Positions 1 to 10,018 of a stretch of 64,000 nucleotides of DNA are shown one piece after another. This DNA is from Altericroceibacterium endophyticum (lineage in GTDB: Bacteria; Pseudomonadota; Alphaproteobacteria; Sphingomonadales; Sphingomonadaceae). The first letter of the stretch is position 1. The number at the start of each line of letters is the position of its first letter. The DNA lies in assembly GCF_009827595.1 (NCBI RefSeq), contig NZ_WTYT01000003.1, positions 1-64,000 of the forward strand, in the 5' to 3' direction. The notes under the pieces are model-generated. The model saw nothing but the letters and a program-made list of their open reading frames with translations. It made no database searches and had not been told where the DNA came from. Position numbers and translations under genes: made by a program.

Positions 1-3000
1 GAGGCGGAGCTACCGCAGCCGGAGCCGCACCGAACTCATGACGCAGCGTGATGAAGCCGGAATGGACATCCTGCTTACTGGCCATCCAACCTTCGTAGCC
101 CAGTTCCAGCCAGGTGCTTTCGCCAACCTGTCCGGCAACCTTGGCACCGGCAACAATCGCATCCTGGTTCCTATCGGGACCGTAGATGTTGAATGCAGTA
201 CCCGGAGCATCAGCAAAGGCTGCTGTGATGTAAGCGGGATCTTCTTCGAAGCTATGACGCCAGCCAACCTTCAGTTCCGGCTGGATCGCGCCCATCGTGC
301 CCTGCAGCTTCACACCCAGTTCGGACGTTGCGTAGCTGTCCTTACCGTCGACGGTCAGGTTCGCACCTGGCAGACCGCTTTCCGTGAAGGTGTCATATTC
401 GGCAGAGACGTAATCGAGGCCCGCATAAGGGGTCAAGGTTACAGCCTTACCGACCGGCAGACGGTAGCCAACTTCACCACCAAGAGCCCAGATGCTGGCC
501 TTCGGCGAGGAAGTGAGTGCACCACCGAAATCTCCGATCGAAATCGAGCGCGTGCTATCACCCTTGATTTCGGAATAGGAGCCGGAAGCCTTCGCGTAGA
601 AATTGCCGGGATCGTAAGCTGCGTAAGCACCGACCTGGAAGCCATCGGCATCCATGTCAGCCGACAGATTGCCTGCCGTACCTTCGAAGTTACCCTTGTT
701 CTTCACATAACCGGCACCAATGCCGATCACGCCATATTCGCCCAACGGCATATCCGCACCCAAAGCGGCGTACCACTGGTCGCTGTCGTAACCGGGAGCT
801 CCGATGCTGCTATCGGCATCGATATTCTCGGCACCGTAGTTCACCGTACCCCAGATACCCGGGCCGTGACGCTTACAGGTCAGCATGCCAGCATCGGTGT
901 TCAGTGCGGCGCACTCACCCATGTCTGCCAGAATGCCGTTGAAGCGGTTACCCATCCAGCTCAGCGACTGAAGGTAAGTCGCATATTGCGAGCCGGAAAG
1001 CTGCGACAGTGCGTCCGAATAATCGGCCACATTGTCGACCCCGAACAGAGCAATATAGAGGTCATCCATATCGCCATTGCCCGTCGGATCGTAGATGGTT
1101 TCAAGACCACCAGCGACCGAAGCCGGGTTGGTGCCAAGAGCAAATCCACTGTCGTCAAAGGCGACGCGAGCGACCGTCAGATCGACGTTGTCATCCGTGT
1201 CATAAACTGCAGTGGCATCCAGGAACAGGTTCGGTGTGACGACATCTGCGAAGGTACCCGTCAGAGTGTTCGCATCGATGATGTTGTCATAGCTGTAGGA
1301 GTTGGCGAGCAGACTATCAGGATCTGCAACGCGAACTTCCAGCACGCCATCCGTGATGTCAGCCGTATCGGCCACCACCTGCGGATAAGCAGGGTCAGCA
1401 TCTCCGTCTACCAGGTCGAGTGCCAGCGTACCGCCAGCGTCAACCGTGAAGTCTTCAACATTAACCAGTGCTGCTGGAACGTCGGTCGCCGTTTCGCGGT
1501 TGTCACGCAGGTAGAGCGTGCCGTCTTCGGCGATCGTCAGCGACCCGTCGAGCACGCCATCCGAGTTCACGATGCCCTCGAACGAGGTTTCGCCGCCAGA
1601 AACGGTGATCGCATCATCATCCGACAGTTCGATATTGCCGTAGATGTTACCGCCGCCGAGCAGGTTGACCTGCACTGCATTGGGAGCATTCTCGACATTG
1701 ATCGCCGTGCCGAATTCGATCACGCCGTCATTCACCAACTGAGCCGTAATAACGCCCGAGTTGTTGATCACAGCCGTGCCCGTCGGAGCCGTACCGGTTG
1801 TACCCGTACCACCCGTGAACAGGATACCCGTTGCTGCTGCCGGTGCGTAAGCCGGGCCGTCAAACGGGAAGCTGTTTGCCGCTTCGGTGATGATAGCATC
1901 GGTCGTGCCAGCACCATCGTTCGTGGCGACCACAGAAATCGTGCCATTGTTGGTCACGGTTGCCGTGTTTTCAGCGCCGTTCACGTGGATGCCGCGAGCG
2001 ATAGCCGTATCGACGCCTACGTTCTGTACCGTAGTGCCGGTTCCGACTTCCTGCCCGAGACCGCCGGTGACCGTTGCCATAGCCGAAATCGTACCGTCGT
2101 TGACGATCGTTCCGGTTGCGGCATCGCCGGTGGCGACAGCCTGGATGGCCGTTGCACGGGCGCGGCCTGCCGCGACACCATTCGCTTCAGCCGAAACGTT
2201 CATCGTACCCGAGTTGGTAACGTCGAGTGCGAAGTCGTCTTCTACCGTGTAGCCTTCTGCCACAGCGAAAGCTGCGCCAGCGGTTGCTTCAGTGTCAGTG
2301 TTGGTCGCATTGGCCAGAGCCGTAACGTTGAACGTGCCGCTATTGGCGAAGACCGCGGTTTGTTCATCCCCGTTCAGCGACTGGTTGACACCTTCCACAT
2401 CGGCATAAGCGAAGGCGCCCAGGCCAGTGCCGGTGTTGGTTGCCGCACCATTGGCGGTAGCCGTACCTGCAGCCGTAAACGTACCGGCATTGCTGAAGGC
2501 AACGCTAGCCGTCGTAGCTGACGCACTCTGCCCCACGCCGCGCGTGAAGGTCGCTGCGTTAGCTTCGTCTGCGGTAGCGACTGCAGCACCAGTGACCGAG
2601 ATCACTGCGTTTTCAGCATTGTTCAGCGATACGGATGCTTCTTCACCGCCAGCAAACTGGTCGATACCATCAGCCACCGTGAAAGCCTGAGCCGCTTCTT
2701 CGCCGGTGGCATTAGCCGATACAGCGAAGTCGATCGTGCCGGCATTGTCCAGCGTTACGGTCGAGCCCTGGGCTGTCTGGAAGATACCGGCCTGGTTGCC
2801 GGTACCGCCGAGCGCAGCCATTGCCATCGCGGTTTCATTTGCTGTGCTGTCATCATCTGCAGCGGTTGCCACTGCGCTGATGTCGGCAGAGATGGTTCCG
2901 CCATTGCTCAGCGATACGGTCGAAGAGAAATCATCATCCGCATTCACATCAAGATTGGCAGACTGATAGACGACCGAATTGATACGAGCATTGGCATCTG

Positions 3001-5545
3001 CATTGCCTTCGACAGCGTTTGCCGTGCCAGTAACGACAACATCAATGGCACCGTCGTTCTGAACGTTCGACAATGCATTGTTATCGTCAGCATCGGCAGT
3101 GGCGACGATGACGCCCAGCGGGGTGCTTGCAATATTGGCATTGGCGGCAGCATTGCCATCAGCCGCATCAGCGGCCGCGTTGAGCGTATAGGTCGCTTCT
3201 GCATCACTGCCATTCACAAATTCAGCCGTCGCACCGCCGCTCGGGTCTGAAACAGCAACAGCCGAAGCATTCATGGCAGCCAGAGAGAAGCCACGTGCCG
3301 TGGCCTCGGCTGAGTCACCTTCCGCCGCGGCATCACCGGAAACGGTGATCGTTCCGGCATTGTCGAACGATGCCAGAGCCAGTTTGTCAGGATCGTCATT
3401 GGCCGTCGCATTAACCCGGGCACCCCTTGCAGTAGCGTTTGCCTGGGCTGCATCGTCAGCGACTGCCGAAGCCGAAGCCGAAACATCTACCGAACCGCTA
3501 TTCGCAAAGGTCGCGGTGCCGTTGCCTTCGTCTGTTGCCTGCGCATCTACGTCAAACGAATAACCAAGAGTCCCAATGGACGCATTAGCCGCAGCATCAT
3601 TAGCGGTGCCTTCAGCATTGGTGGACATTGCGGTTGCCACTGCCGTCAGGCTCAAAGCGCCATCGTTCTGCAGAGTGGCAATGGCATCGCCATTGTCTGA
3701 GTTTGCAGAGACCATGCCGCCAAAGGCTCGAGCATCGGCGTCCGCGCCCGCTTCACCAGCTGCAGATGCCTTTGCATCAACACCCATCGTCGCAGAAGCG
3801 GCATTAACAACCGAAGCCGACGCATCGGCCAGATCGATGCCCGAAACACTGCCTGTTGCAGAAACAATGAATGCCTCTCCGGCAGCAGCAGTAGCTTCAG
3901 CCGAGTTGGCCGCAGCATCAGCCGCATATGCGAAGGTGAGCGAACCATTGTTGGTCAGCGCCGCGACGGCGTCGCCATTCGTGCTGCCGGAGTCAACATA
4001 GAATGCAGCCGCGGGCCCAGAGGCATTCGCTTCAGCTGTCGATGTTCCCGTTGCCTTGGCATCCAGGGTCAATGTGAATGTGCCGTCATTCGTCACGCTG
4101 GCATTCGCGTCCGCACCGGCGTTGCCTGTGCCAGAAACACTCACAAGATTATCAAATGAGTTAGCGTTCGCTACAGCATTCGCTTCATCGGCTTCGGCCA
4201 CAGAATCGATGTCGACAGTGAAGCTGCCAGCATTCGAGAATGAAGCCGCAGCAGCATTACCATCGCCATTTGCACCCGCAGTGACGTTTACCGCGCGTGC
4301 TACACCACCGGTAGCGTTGGCACCTGCACCCGATTCAGCGGTACTATCCGCACCTGCGGCGACTGTCAGTGAAATCGCGCCATCATTGGTCAGCGAAGCC
4401 ACCGCATCATCACTACCGGCCTGCGCCAACACGCCGAATACATCTTGCAAATTACCGGTGACGCCAGCATCGCTGCCGGTTGCATTTGCATTGACGGCTG
4501 CTGCAAAAGTAGCATCGGCATTATTGGCGAAGGTAGCCGTGGCCGCTTCACCCATAGCCATAAGAGATGCCGCATAGCTACTGCCGGCAGTTGCCGTCGC
4601 TTCGTCTGCTTCCGCATCAGCCGACGCAAGCACGGAAACCGAACCGTCATTGGCGAAGCTCGCCGCAGCTGGGCCAGAACCAGCCATCGCATTAGCTGAC
4701 AGACGAATGCCATTATTAATCTGAGCATTGGCGTTAGCAATATCAGTAGCAGTAGCAGTCGCAGAAGCAGCAGCCGCAACCGCACCAGCGGAAATCTCGA
4801 TAGCACCCGCATTAGCCAGGTCGGCCGAAGCACTGTCGCCGACAACCGTCTGCAAAATAGCGGTACCCACCAAAGCTTCCGCAGTGGCTTGGGTGTTAGC
4901 CCGGGCTTCAGCGTTCGCGGTAATCAGCAGGCTTGCATCTTCAGCATTGGCGAAAGATGCACTTGCCGCGCCATCACTAGCGGAAACCACTTGCGACACG
5001 CCAGAGACGATGTTTGCATCCGCTGTCACGTTATTCGGCAGTGTCGTCGCAGAAGCAGGATTGGCAATCGCCGTGGCATAAATGCCCATCGCTGCGCTGT
5101 TCGTGATCGAACCGGTCGCACCGTCGTCGCCGGTCAGATCCTGAAAGACGCCTGCTGAAATAATAGCATTCGCCGCCCCAGACGTTGTCACCGCAGCATA
5201 AGCGAGGATGTTGACGTCTTCACCAGCGGTGATCGTCGCATCGACGGTCGCATCCGTCGCCGTTCCGCCTGCCGCATCATACGCCTGACCAAACTGACCG
5301 CTTGCTTCGCTGGTCACTGAAACAGCTGTAGCAGGAAGCCCAGCCGTGCGATCCACGTCACCCGAAAAACCATCAGCGGTGGTAATGTCCAGCGTTTCGG
5401 TGATCGAAGCGGAAGTGTTATCTTCCTCGACACTCCCCGCTACAGTACCATCGGTGGCTGGTACGTGATCGGCGAAAGCCGGTGACGCGGTCAGCGCTCC
5501 AAGCGATACGCCAGCCGCTAATATACGGCGCATATTGCGATTCAT
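1..5545 (-). CDS. Giant alanine-rich autotransporter (type V), 3' end outside window
   Basis: Open from an ATG at 5545 to the window edge, about 1,848 codons. The N-terminus (MNRNMRRILAAGVSLG...SPAFA) is a signal peptide. The passenger, about residues 60-1150, is a chain of units with a period near 50 residues. Each unit centres on a short N-x-G-T/S segment followed by alternating small and Ala residues, with very little Lys or Arg. This is a beta-solenoid-like pattern. From about residue 1560 the sequence turns into an autotransporter beta-barrel (GIWGTVNYG, then VGWRHSF, GFITLRHEFG). The barrel does not end the protein: an Ala/Pro tail (AAPAAVAPP) runs off the window. The likely role is a surface-displayed adhesin or structural protein; substrate and partner are unknown. 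The opposite strand is also open over long stretches because of codon bias, but the signal peptide and barrel fix this strand. Confidence 0.9.
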   Translation of the reverse strand, partial: MNRNMRRILAAGVSLGALTASPAFADHVPATDGTVAGSVEEDNTSASITETLDITTADGFSGDVDRTAGLPATAVSVTSEASGQFGQAYDAAGGTATDATVDATITAGEDVNILAYAAVTTSGAANAIISAGVFQDLTGDDGATGSITNSAAMGIYATAIANPASATTLPNNVTADANIVSGVSQVVSASDGAASASFANAEDASLLITANAEARANTQATAEALVGTAILQTVVGDSASADLANAGAIEISAGAVAAAASATATATDIANANAQINNGIRLSANAMAGSGPAAASFANDGSVSVLASADAEADEATATAGSSYAASLMAMGEAATATFANNADATFAAAVNANATGSDAGVTGNLQDVFGVLAQAGSDDAVASLTNDGAISLTVAAGADSTAESGAGANATGGVARAVNVTAGANGDGNAAAASFSNAGSFTVDIDSVAEADEANAVANANSFDNLVSVSGTGNAGADANASVTNDGTFTLTLDAKATGTSTAEANASGPAAAFYVDSGSTNGDAVAALTNNGSLTFAYAADAAANSAEATAAAGEAFIVSATGSVSGIDLADASASVVNAASATMGVDAKASAAGEAGADADARAFGGMVSANSDNGDAIATLQNDGALSLTAVATAMSTNAEGTANDAAANASIGTLGYSFDVDAQATDEGNGTATFANSGSVDVSASASAVADDAAQANATARGARVNATANDDPDKLALASFDNAGTITVSGDAAAEGDSAEATARGFSLAAMNASAVAVSDPSGGATAEFVNGSDAEATYTLNAAADAADGNAAANANIASTPLGVIVATADADDNNALSNVQNDGAIDVVVTGTANAVEGNADANARINSVVYQSANLDVNADDDFSSTVSLSNGGTISADISAVATAADDDSTANETAMAMAALGGTGNQAGIFQTAQGSTVTLDNAGTIDFAVSANATGEEAAQAFTVADGIDQFAGGEEASVSLNNAENAVISVTGAAVATADEANAATFTRGVGQSASATTASVAFSNAGTFTAAGTATANGAATNTGTGLGAFAYADVEGVNQSLNGDEQTAVFANSGTFNVTALANATNTDTEATAGAAFAVAEGYTVEDDFALDVTNSGTMNVSAEANGVAAGRARATAIQAVATGDAATGTIVNDGTISAMATVTGGLGQEVGTGTTVQNVGVDTAIARGIHVNGAENTATVTNNGTISVVATNDGAGTTDAIITEAANSFPFDGPAYAPAAATGILFTGGTGTTGTAPTGTAVINNSGVITAQLVNDGVIEFGTAINVENAPNAVQVNLLGGGNIYGNIELSDDDAITVSGGETSFEGIVNSDGVLDGSLTIAEDGTLYLRDNRETATDVPAALVNVEDFTVDAGGTLALDLVDGDADPAYPQVVADTADITDGVLEVRVADPDSLLANSYSYDNIIDANTLTGTFADVVTPNLFLDATAVYDTDDNVDLTVARVAFDDSGFALGTNPASVAGGLETIYDPTGNGDMDDLYIALFGVDNVADYSDALSQLSGSQYATYLQSLSWMGNRFNGILADMGECAALNTDAGMLTCKRHGPGIWGTVNYGAENIDADSSIGAPGYDSDQWYAALGADMPLGEYGVIGIGAGYVKNKGNFEGTAGNLSADMDADGFQVGAYAAYDPGNFYAKASGSYSEIKGDSTRSISIGDFGGALTSSPKASIWALGGEVGYRLPVGKAVTLTPYAGLDYVSAEYDTFTESGLPGANLTVDGKDSYATSELGVKLQGTMGAIQPELKVGWRHSFEEDPAYITAAFADAPGTAFNIYGPDRNQDAIVAGAKVAGQVGESTWLELGYEGWMASKQDVHSGFITLRHEFGAAPAAVAPP

Positions 5546-5737
5546 CCGTGTAACTCCCTCACATTGCGCCGCTAAGAGGCGCGAAATCTTTGTCAAAGCG
5601 CGGCAGAATCCGGCTCATGAACAGCCCGTCAGTAGTTTCCCTAAAGCAGCCTGTCCAGTTAGACGCGGTGAAATATTTAATAATTTCTAGAAAAACCGTC
5701 GTTTTCGTAATCTTGTTGCCAAAATGGCGCAAAATGC

Positions 5738-5768
5738 AAAAAAAGGCCGGAACCCGAAGGTCCCGGCC
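5738..5768 (-). terminator. Rho-independent terminator of glnK-amtB
   Basis: Read on the minus strand, a 10-bp fully paired stem (one G-U pair) encloses a UUCG tetraloop and is followed by seven U residues. It lies 76 bases past the amtB stop. This is the strongest intrinsic terminator seen in the window. Confidence 0.93.
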
Positions 5769-5843
5769 ATTAAGTCTAACGTTCGCAGGAGGAACGTGGT
5801 GAGGCCGGAGAAAAGAGCAACTGCTTCGCCCCGGCCAATCTTG

Positions 5844-7175
5844 TCACTGGTTGACGAATTCAGGATAGGCTTCGACCCCGACCTCTACGCGGTCCAGCCC
5901 GGCCAATTCTTCTTCTTCGGTTGGGCGCAGGCCCATCACCAGCTTCAGAATGAACCAGAGGATTGCGCTGAGAACGAATGTCCAGACACCTACGGCAACA
6001 ACGCCAGTCAGCTGCGCCATGAACGGCACTTCCGTATTGGTCAGCGGCACGATCAGCGTGCCCCAGATGCCGCACATAAGGTGGACCGGGATGGCCCCGA
6101 CAACATCGTCAATTTTCAGCTTGTCGAGCAGCGGAACGGTGAAGACCACGATGGCTGCACCCACTGCGCCGATGAACAGGGCCGCCGGTACGCTGGGCGT
6201 AAGCGGTTCGGCAGTGATGGACACCAGGCCCGCCAGTGCACCGTTGAGCGCCATGGTGACGTCGATCTTCCGATAGAGGATCTGCGTCAGGATGATCGCC
6301 ACAACCACGCCGGCAGCTGCCGCCATATTCGTGTTCACGAAAATCTTCGACACGTCAGAAACGTCACCAATCGTGCCCATGGCAAGCTGCGACGCACCGT
6401 TAAAGCCGAACCAGCCGAGCCACAGGATAAACGTACCCAGAGTAGCGAGCGGAATGTTCGATGCCGGGAAGACATTGACCTTGCCATTCACATAGCGGCC
6501 AAGACGCGGACCGAGGATAAGAGCGCCAGCAAGTGCCGCCCAGCCACCGGTGGAGTGCACCAGAGTGGAACCGGCAAAGTCCGAGAAGCCCATGCCATCG
6601 AGCCAGCCTGCACCCCATTCCCAGCTGACCACGACCGGATAGATGAAGCCGGTGAGAACAACGGTGAAGATGAAGAACGGCCAGATCTTGATACGCTCAG
6701 CCAGCGTGCCCGAAACAATCGAGGCCGTGGTGGCGCAGAAAACCATCTGGAAGAACCAGTCGGATGCCACCGAATAACCGGTGGCGGTGTCCGCTTCGCC
6801 CACGCCCTGCATGGCATAGGGACCAATCAGGCCGCCGATGAAGCCGGTGCCGTCAAAGCCGGGATAGGCAATGTTGTAGCCCATCACCCAGAACATGATG
6901 CCAGCGATGGAATAGAGGCCAATGTTCTTCAGGCACTGAAGCGAGACGTTCTTGGAGCGTACGAGGCCAGCTTCGAGCATGGCGAACCCGGCCGCCATCC
7001 ACATGACCAGAAAGCCACCGATCAGGAACAGCAAGGTGTTCAGGATATAGGCAGTGCCACCGCCCACAGCTTCGGCTGCCGCCGTCGCAGCGTCAGCCGG
7101 CGCGGCAAAAGCCGGGCCGGACACAGCCAGCGCACCAAGCGCCGCTGCTGCAAATTTCACGAAATTGCGTTTCAT
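5844..7175 (-). CDS. amtB: Ammonium transporter AmtB
   Basis: Inner-membrane ammonium channel, 443 residues. The ATG at 7175 follows a strong Shine-Dalgarno (AGGGGGAT), and a longer upstream reading frame overlaps glnK, so this start is preferred. The N-terminus (KRNFVKFAAAALGALAVSGPAFA) looks like the cleaved signal peptide found in many Amt proteins. About eleven hydrophobic segments follow. The two conserved pore histidines appear in the STLVHSTGG and IPVHLMCGIWG contexts. The gene sits 16 bases downstream of glnK. In this pairing the PII protein GlnK plugs the channel when nitrogen is sufficient. A predicted sigma-54 promoter ahead of glnK suggests NtrC control. Confidence 0.96.
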   Translation of the reverse strand: MKRNFVKFAAAALGALAVSGPAFAAPADAATAAAEAVGGGTAYILNTLLFLIGGFLVMWMAAGFAMLEAGLVRSKNVSLQCLKNIGLYSIAGIMFWVMGYNIAYPGFDGTGFIGGLIGPYAMQGVGEADTATGYSVASDWFFQMVFCATTASIVSGTLAERIKIWPFFIFTVVLTGFIYPVVVSWEWGAGWLDGMGFSDFAGSTLVHSTGGWAALAGALILGPRLGRYVNGKVNVFPASNIPLATLGTFILWLGWFGFNGASQLAMGTIGDVSDVSKIFVNTNMAAAAGVVVAIILTQILYRKIDVTMALNGALAGLVSITAEPLTPSVPAALFIGAVGAAIVVFTVPLLDKLKIDDVVGAIPVHLMCGIWGTLIVPLTNTEVPFMAQLTGVVAVGVWTFVLSAILWFILKLVMGLRPTEEEELAGLDRVEVGVEAYPEFVNQ

Positions 7176-7191
7176 TGAAATATCCCCCTGA

Positions 7192-7554
<363 letters not shown>

Positions 7555-7578
7555 TCAATCTCCCGGCCAAGACTACTA

Positions 7579-7594
7579 AGCAAAAGGTATGCCA
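7579..7594 (-). promoter_or_regulatory. Predicted sigma-54 (-24/-12) promoter of glnK-amtB
   Basis: The minus strand reads TGGCATACCTTTTGCT. This matches TGGCAC-N5-TTGCW with one mismatch and has the required GG-N10-GC spacing. It lies about 50 bases upstream of the glnK start, which is right for a nitrogen-regulated promoter. I did not see a convincing NtrC enhancer pair upstream. Confidence 0.75.
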
Positions 7595-7673
7595 GTTTCC
7601 GTTTCGTGCTAATTTGCGCGCAGAAACGAACAATACAGTTCGGGCATTGTCGAAGTCAGCGCCCGAATCTTGT

Positions 7674-7704
7674 GCAATTGCCTATTTTTTAGGCAGGCAA
7701 TTGC
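7674..7704 (-). terminator. Hairpin at the end of the EEP phosphodiesterase gene
   Basis: A 9-bp inverted repeat (GCAATTGCC / GGCAATTGC) with a 13-base loop overlaps the last codons and stop of the upstream gene. It has no clean U tract, so terminator function is uncertain. A second stem (TTCGGGC / GCCCGAA, 7638-7667) lies beside it. Confidence 0.35.
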
Positions 7705-8381
7705 AGCGCAGCGCTAACCGGGAGGTGGTCGGAGGCGATGGCGGCCAGCGCGCTATGATGCACCTGTTGCGACACGCAGCGCCACTCGGGCGAGATGACA
7801 ATACGGTCAAGCCGGGCGAGCGGTCGCCGGCTGGGGAAGCTCTTTCCCGGTGCCAGAACATTCCACTCCGGGCCAAATGCGCGCAGCGCCCCTTTCCGAT
7901 TGGACCATTCATTCAGATCCCCCATCAAGATCGAGGGCTCCGCGCCCCTGGCCATATGCGAACAGATGGCCTCGATCTGATGCCGCCGGCGCAGGCCGGA
8001 CAGATCGAGATGCATGCCCACCACGCGCATGATGCGGCCATCGACACGCAGCCGCGCGCAAACGGCCCCGCGTGGTTCCAGCGTTGGCAATGTGATGGGT
8101 TCGGCATCCAGAATATCTACGCCGCGCCGCACCAGAATGGCATTGCCATGCCACCCCATGCTTTCACTGCGCGCCGCCAGCGGCACCAATTGCCAGTGAT
8201 GTTCGGCCAGCATCTGCCGCGGGATCACCGCGGCGCGGCGTCCCAGCCTGCGGTCAGCCTCCTGCAAGGCGATTATATCAGCGCCAAGTTCGTTCAGGAC
8301 ATTGATGATGCGTTCCGGGTCACGGCGCCGATCAAGGCCGATACCCTTGTGAATATTATAGCTGGCAAAAGTAAGCTGCAT
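7689..8381 (-). CDS. Endonuclease/exonuclease/phosphatase (EEP) family protein
   Basis: About 230 residues with the EEP (DNase I-like) fold. It shows the N-terminal SYNIHKG motif with its Asn, the IIALQE metal-binding Glu, GMHLDLS, the LMGDLNEW motif and a C-terminal IASDHLPVSA with the catalytic Asp-His. These are the Mg2+ and catalytic residues of phosphodiesterases such as ExoIII, sphingomyelinases and inositol phosphatases. The start at 8381 (MQLTFASYN) follows an AGAGG Shine-Dalgarno; an ATG nine codons upstream is less well supported. No signal peptide is visible, so it is probably cytoplasmic. The substrate (DNA, phospholipid or phosphoester) cannot be told from sequence. The gene follows prfC on the same strand. 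Confidence 0.85.
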   Translation of the reverse strand: MQLTFASYNIHKGIGLDRRRDPERIINVLNELGADIIALQEADRRLGRRAAVIPRQMLAEHHWQLVPLAARSESMGWHGNAILVRRGVDILDAEPITLPTLEPRGAVCARLRVDGRIMRVVGMHLDLSGLRRRHQIEAICSHMARGAEPSILMGDLNEWSNRKGALRAFGPEWNVLAPGKSFPSRRPLARLDRIVISPEWRCVSQQVHHSALAAIASDHLPVSAALQLPA

Positions 8382-8444
8382 GGAACCTCTACTCTCAAGC
8401 CATGGCATGAGTTTCCCAATAGCGGGAGAGAGGCCCCCGCCTGC

Positions 8445-9968
8445 TCAGCGCTCCTTGGTTGCGCTGAAGGTGAGGCTGGGGTTCTTTTCCTGCTGGTAAT
8501 TCACATCCCAGGGGGATTTGGCCATGAACACCCAGTCACCTTCGCGATCCTTGGCCAAATTGGCACGATTGAACTGTTCGAATGTCTGCACGTCTTCCGC
8601 GCTGCCGGAAATCCAGCGTGCGGTGGAAAAGGGTGAAGCTTCCAGCCCGGCTTCCACCTTATATTCCGCCTCAAGCCGCGCGATCAGCACTTCCAGCTGA
8701 AGCTGGCCCACCACGCCAATAATCCATTGCGCGCCGATTTCAGGATAGAACACCTGAATCACGCCTTCTTCGGAAAGATCGTCCAGCGCCTTGCGCAGCT
8801 GCTTGGTCTTGGTCGGATCGCGCAATTGTACGCGGCGAAGAATTTCCGGCGCAAAATTGGGCAGCCCGGTGAAACGGATCTGGTTCTTTTCCGACAAGGT
8901 ATCGCCCACGCGCAAAGTGCCGTGGTTGGGGATGCCGATGATATCGCCCGCTTCCGCCGTATCCGCAATTTCGCGGTCCTGCGCAAAGAACATGATCGGG
9001 GAATGGATCGCGATCGGTTTGCCCAGCCCCGAGGGCGTGAGCTTCATCCCGCGTTTAAAAGTGCCCGACACCATCCGCATGAAAGCGATCCGGTCGCGGT
9101 GCTGCGGGTCCATATTGGCCTGCACCTTGAAGATGAAGCCGGAGACTTCATCGCGCTCAGGCGTGATTTCCTCTTCGCCTGCCGGTTGGGGCCGCGGCGG
9201 GGGCGCGATTTCTGCGATGGCTTCAATCAATTCGGTAACGCCGAAATTCTTCAGCGCCGAACCGAAATAGACCGGCGTCAGATCGCCATTGCGATAGGCT
9301 TCCAGATCAAATTCGGGATAGCCGACCTGTGCCAGTTCAGCCTCTTCGGCAATGTCTTCCGGCAGATCCAGATTTTCGTCACGCTTGCCCAAAAATTCGC
9401 GGCTCGGGCCTTCAGGGCGGCTGACCGTGTTGCTCGCAAAATCGAGCACGCCCTGGAATTGCCCACCCATACCGACCGGCCAGCCTTGCGGGCTGACATC
9501 CAGCGCCAGCATATCGGCCACTTCGTCGAGCAGTTCGAACGTCGGGCGCCCTTCACGGTCCACCTTGTTGATGAAGGTGATGATCGGCACCGAACGCAGG
9601 CGGCAGACTTCAAACAATTTGCGCGTCTGCGGCTCGATCCCCTTGGCCGCGTCGATCACCATGATCGCGGAATCGACCGCTGTCAGAGTGCGATAGGTAT
9701 CCTCGGAGAAATCCTCATGCCCCGGCGTGTCGAGCAGGTTGAAGGTCACCCCATTGCGTTCAAAGGTCATCACCGAGCTGGTGACCGAAATACCGCGTTG
9801 CTGCTCAATCTTCATCCAGTCCGAACGGGCACGGCGGGCCTGTCCGCGCGCCTTCACTTCCCCCGCCAGATGGATTGCGCCGCCTTGCAGCAGCAGCTTT
9901 TCCGTCAGCGTGGTCTTACCCGCGTCAGGGTGGGAAATAATGGCGAAGGTGCGGCGATTGGATGTCAT
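8445..9968 (-). CDS. prfC: Peptide chain release factor 3 (RF3)
   Basis: A 507-residue translational GTPase. Visible motifs are the P-loop SHPDAGKTTLTEK, switch I region RGISVTSSVM, G3 DTPGHEDFSEDTYR and G4 INKVDREGR. RF3 releases RF1/RF2 from the ribosome after peptide release. The RGISVTSSVM sequence and the domain II-III layout fit RF3 rather than EF-G or LepA. The ATG follows GAGG by seven bases. It lies 50 bases after pheT on the same strand and may be co-transcribed. Length is slightly short of the E. coli protein (529). Confidence 0.95.
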   Translation of the reverse strand: MTSNRRTFAIISHPDAGKTTLTEKLLLQGGAIHLAGEVKARGQARRARSDWMKIEQQRGISVTSSVMTFERNGVTFNLLDTPGHEDFSEDTYRTLTAVDSAIMVIDAAKGIEPQTRKLFEVCRLRSVPIITFINKVDREGRPTFELLDEVADMLALDVSPQGWPVGMGGQFQGVLDFASNTVSRPEGPSREFLGKRDENLDLPEDIAEEAELAQVGYPEFDLEAYRNGDLTPVYFGSALKNFGVTELIEAIAEIAPPPRPQPAGEEEITPERDEVSGFIFKVQANMDPQHRDRIAFMRMVSGTFKRGMKLTPSGLGKPIAIHSPIMFFAQDREIADTAEAGDIIGIPNHGTLRVGDTLSEKNQIRFTGLPNFAPEILRRVQLRDPTKTKQLRKALDDLSEEGVIQVFYPEIGAQWIIGVVGQLQLEVLIARLEAEYKVEAGLEASPFSTARWISGSAEDVQTFEQFNRANLAKDREGDWVFMAKSPWDVNYQQEKNPSLTFSATKER

Positions 9969-10018
9969 GAGAAGCCTCGGGATTGGATCGGGAAAGGAGC
10001 GGATGAAATCCGCGGTCC

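Noticed and set aside
38-2521. 827-codon plus-strand open frame
   Set aside because: It is antisense to the autotransporter. The minus strand has a signal peptide, repeat structure and barrel motifs, while this frame has no recognisable domain.
5724-7178. 484-codon plus-strand open frame over amtB
   Set aside because: Antisense shadow of a clear ammonium transporter; very His/Asp/Arg-rich composition with no domain.
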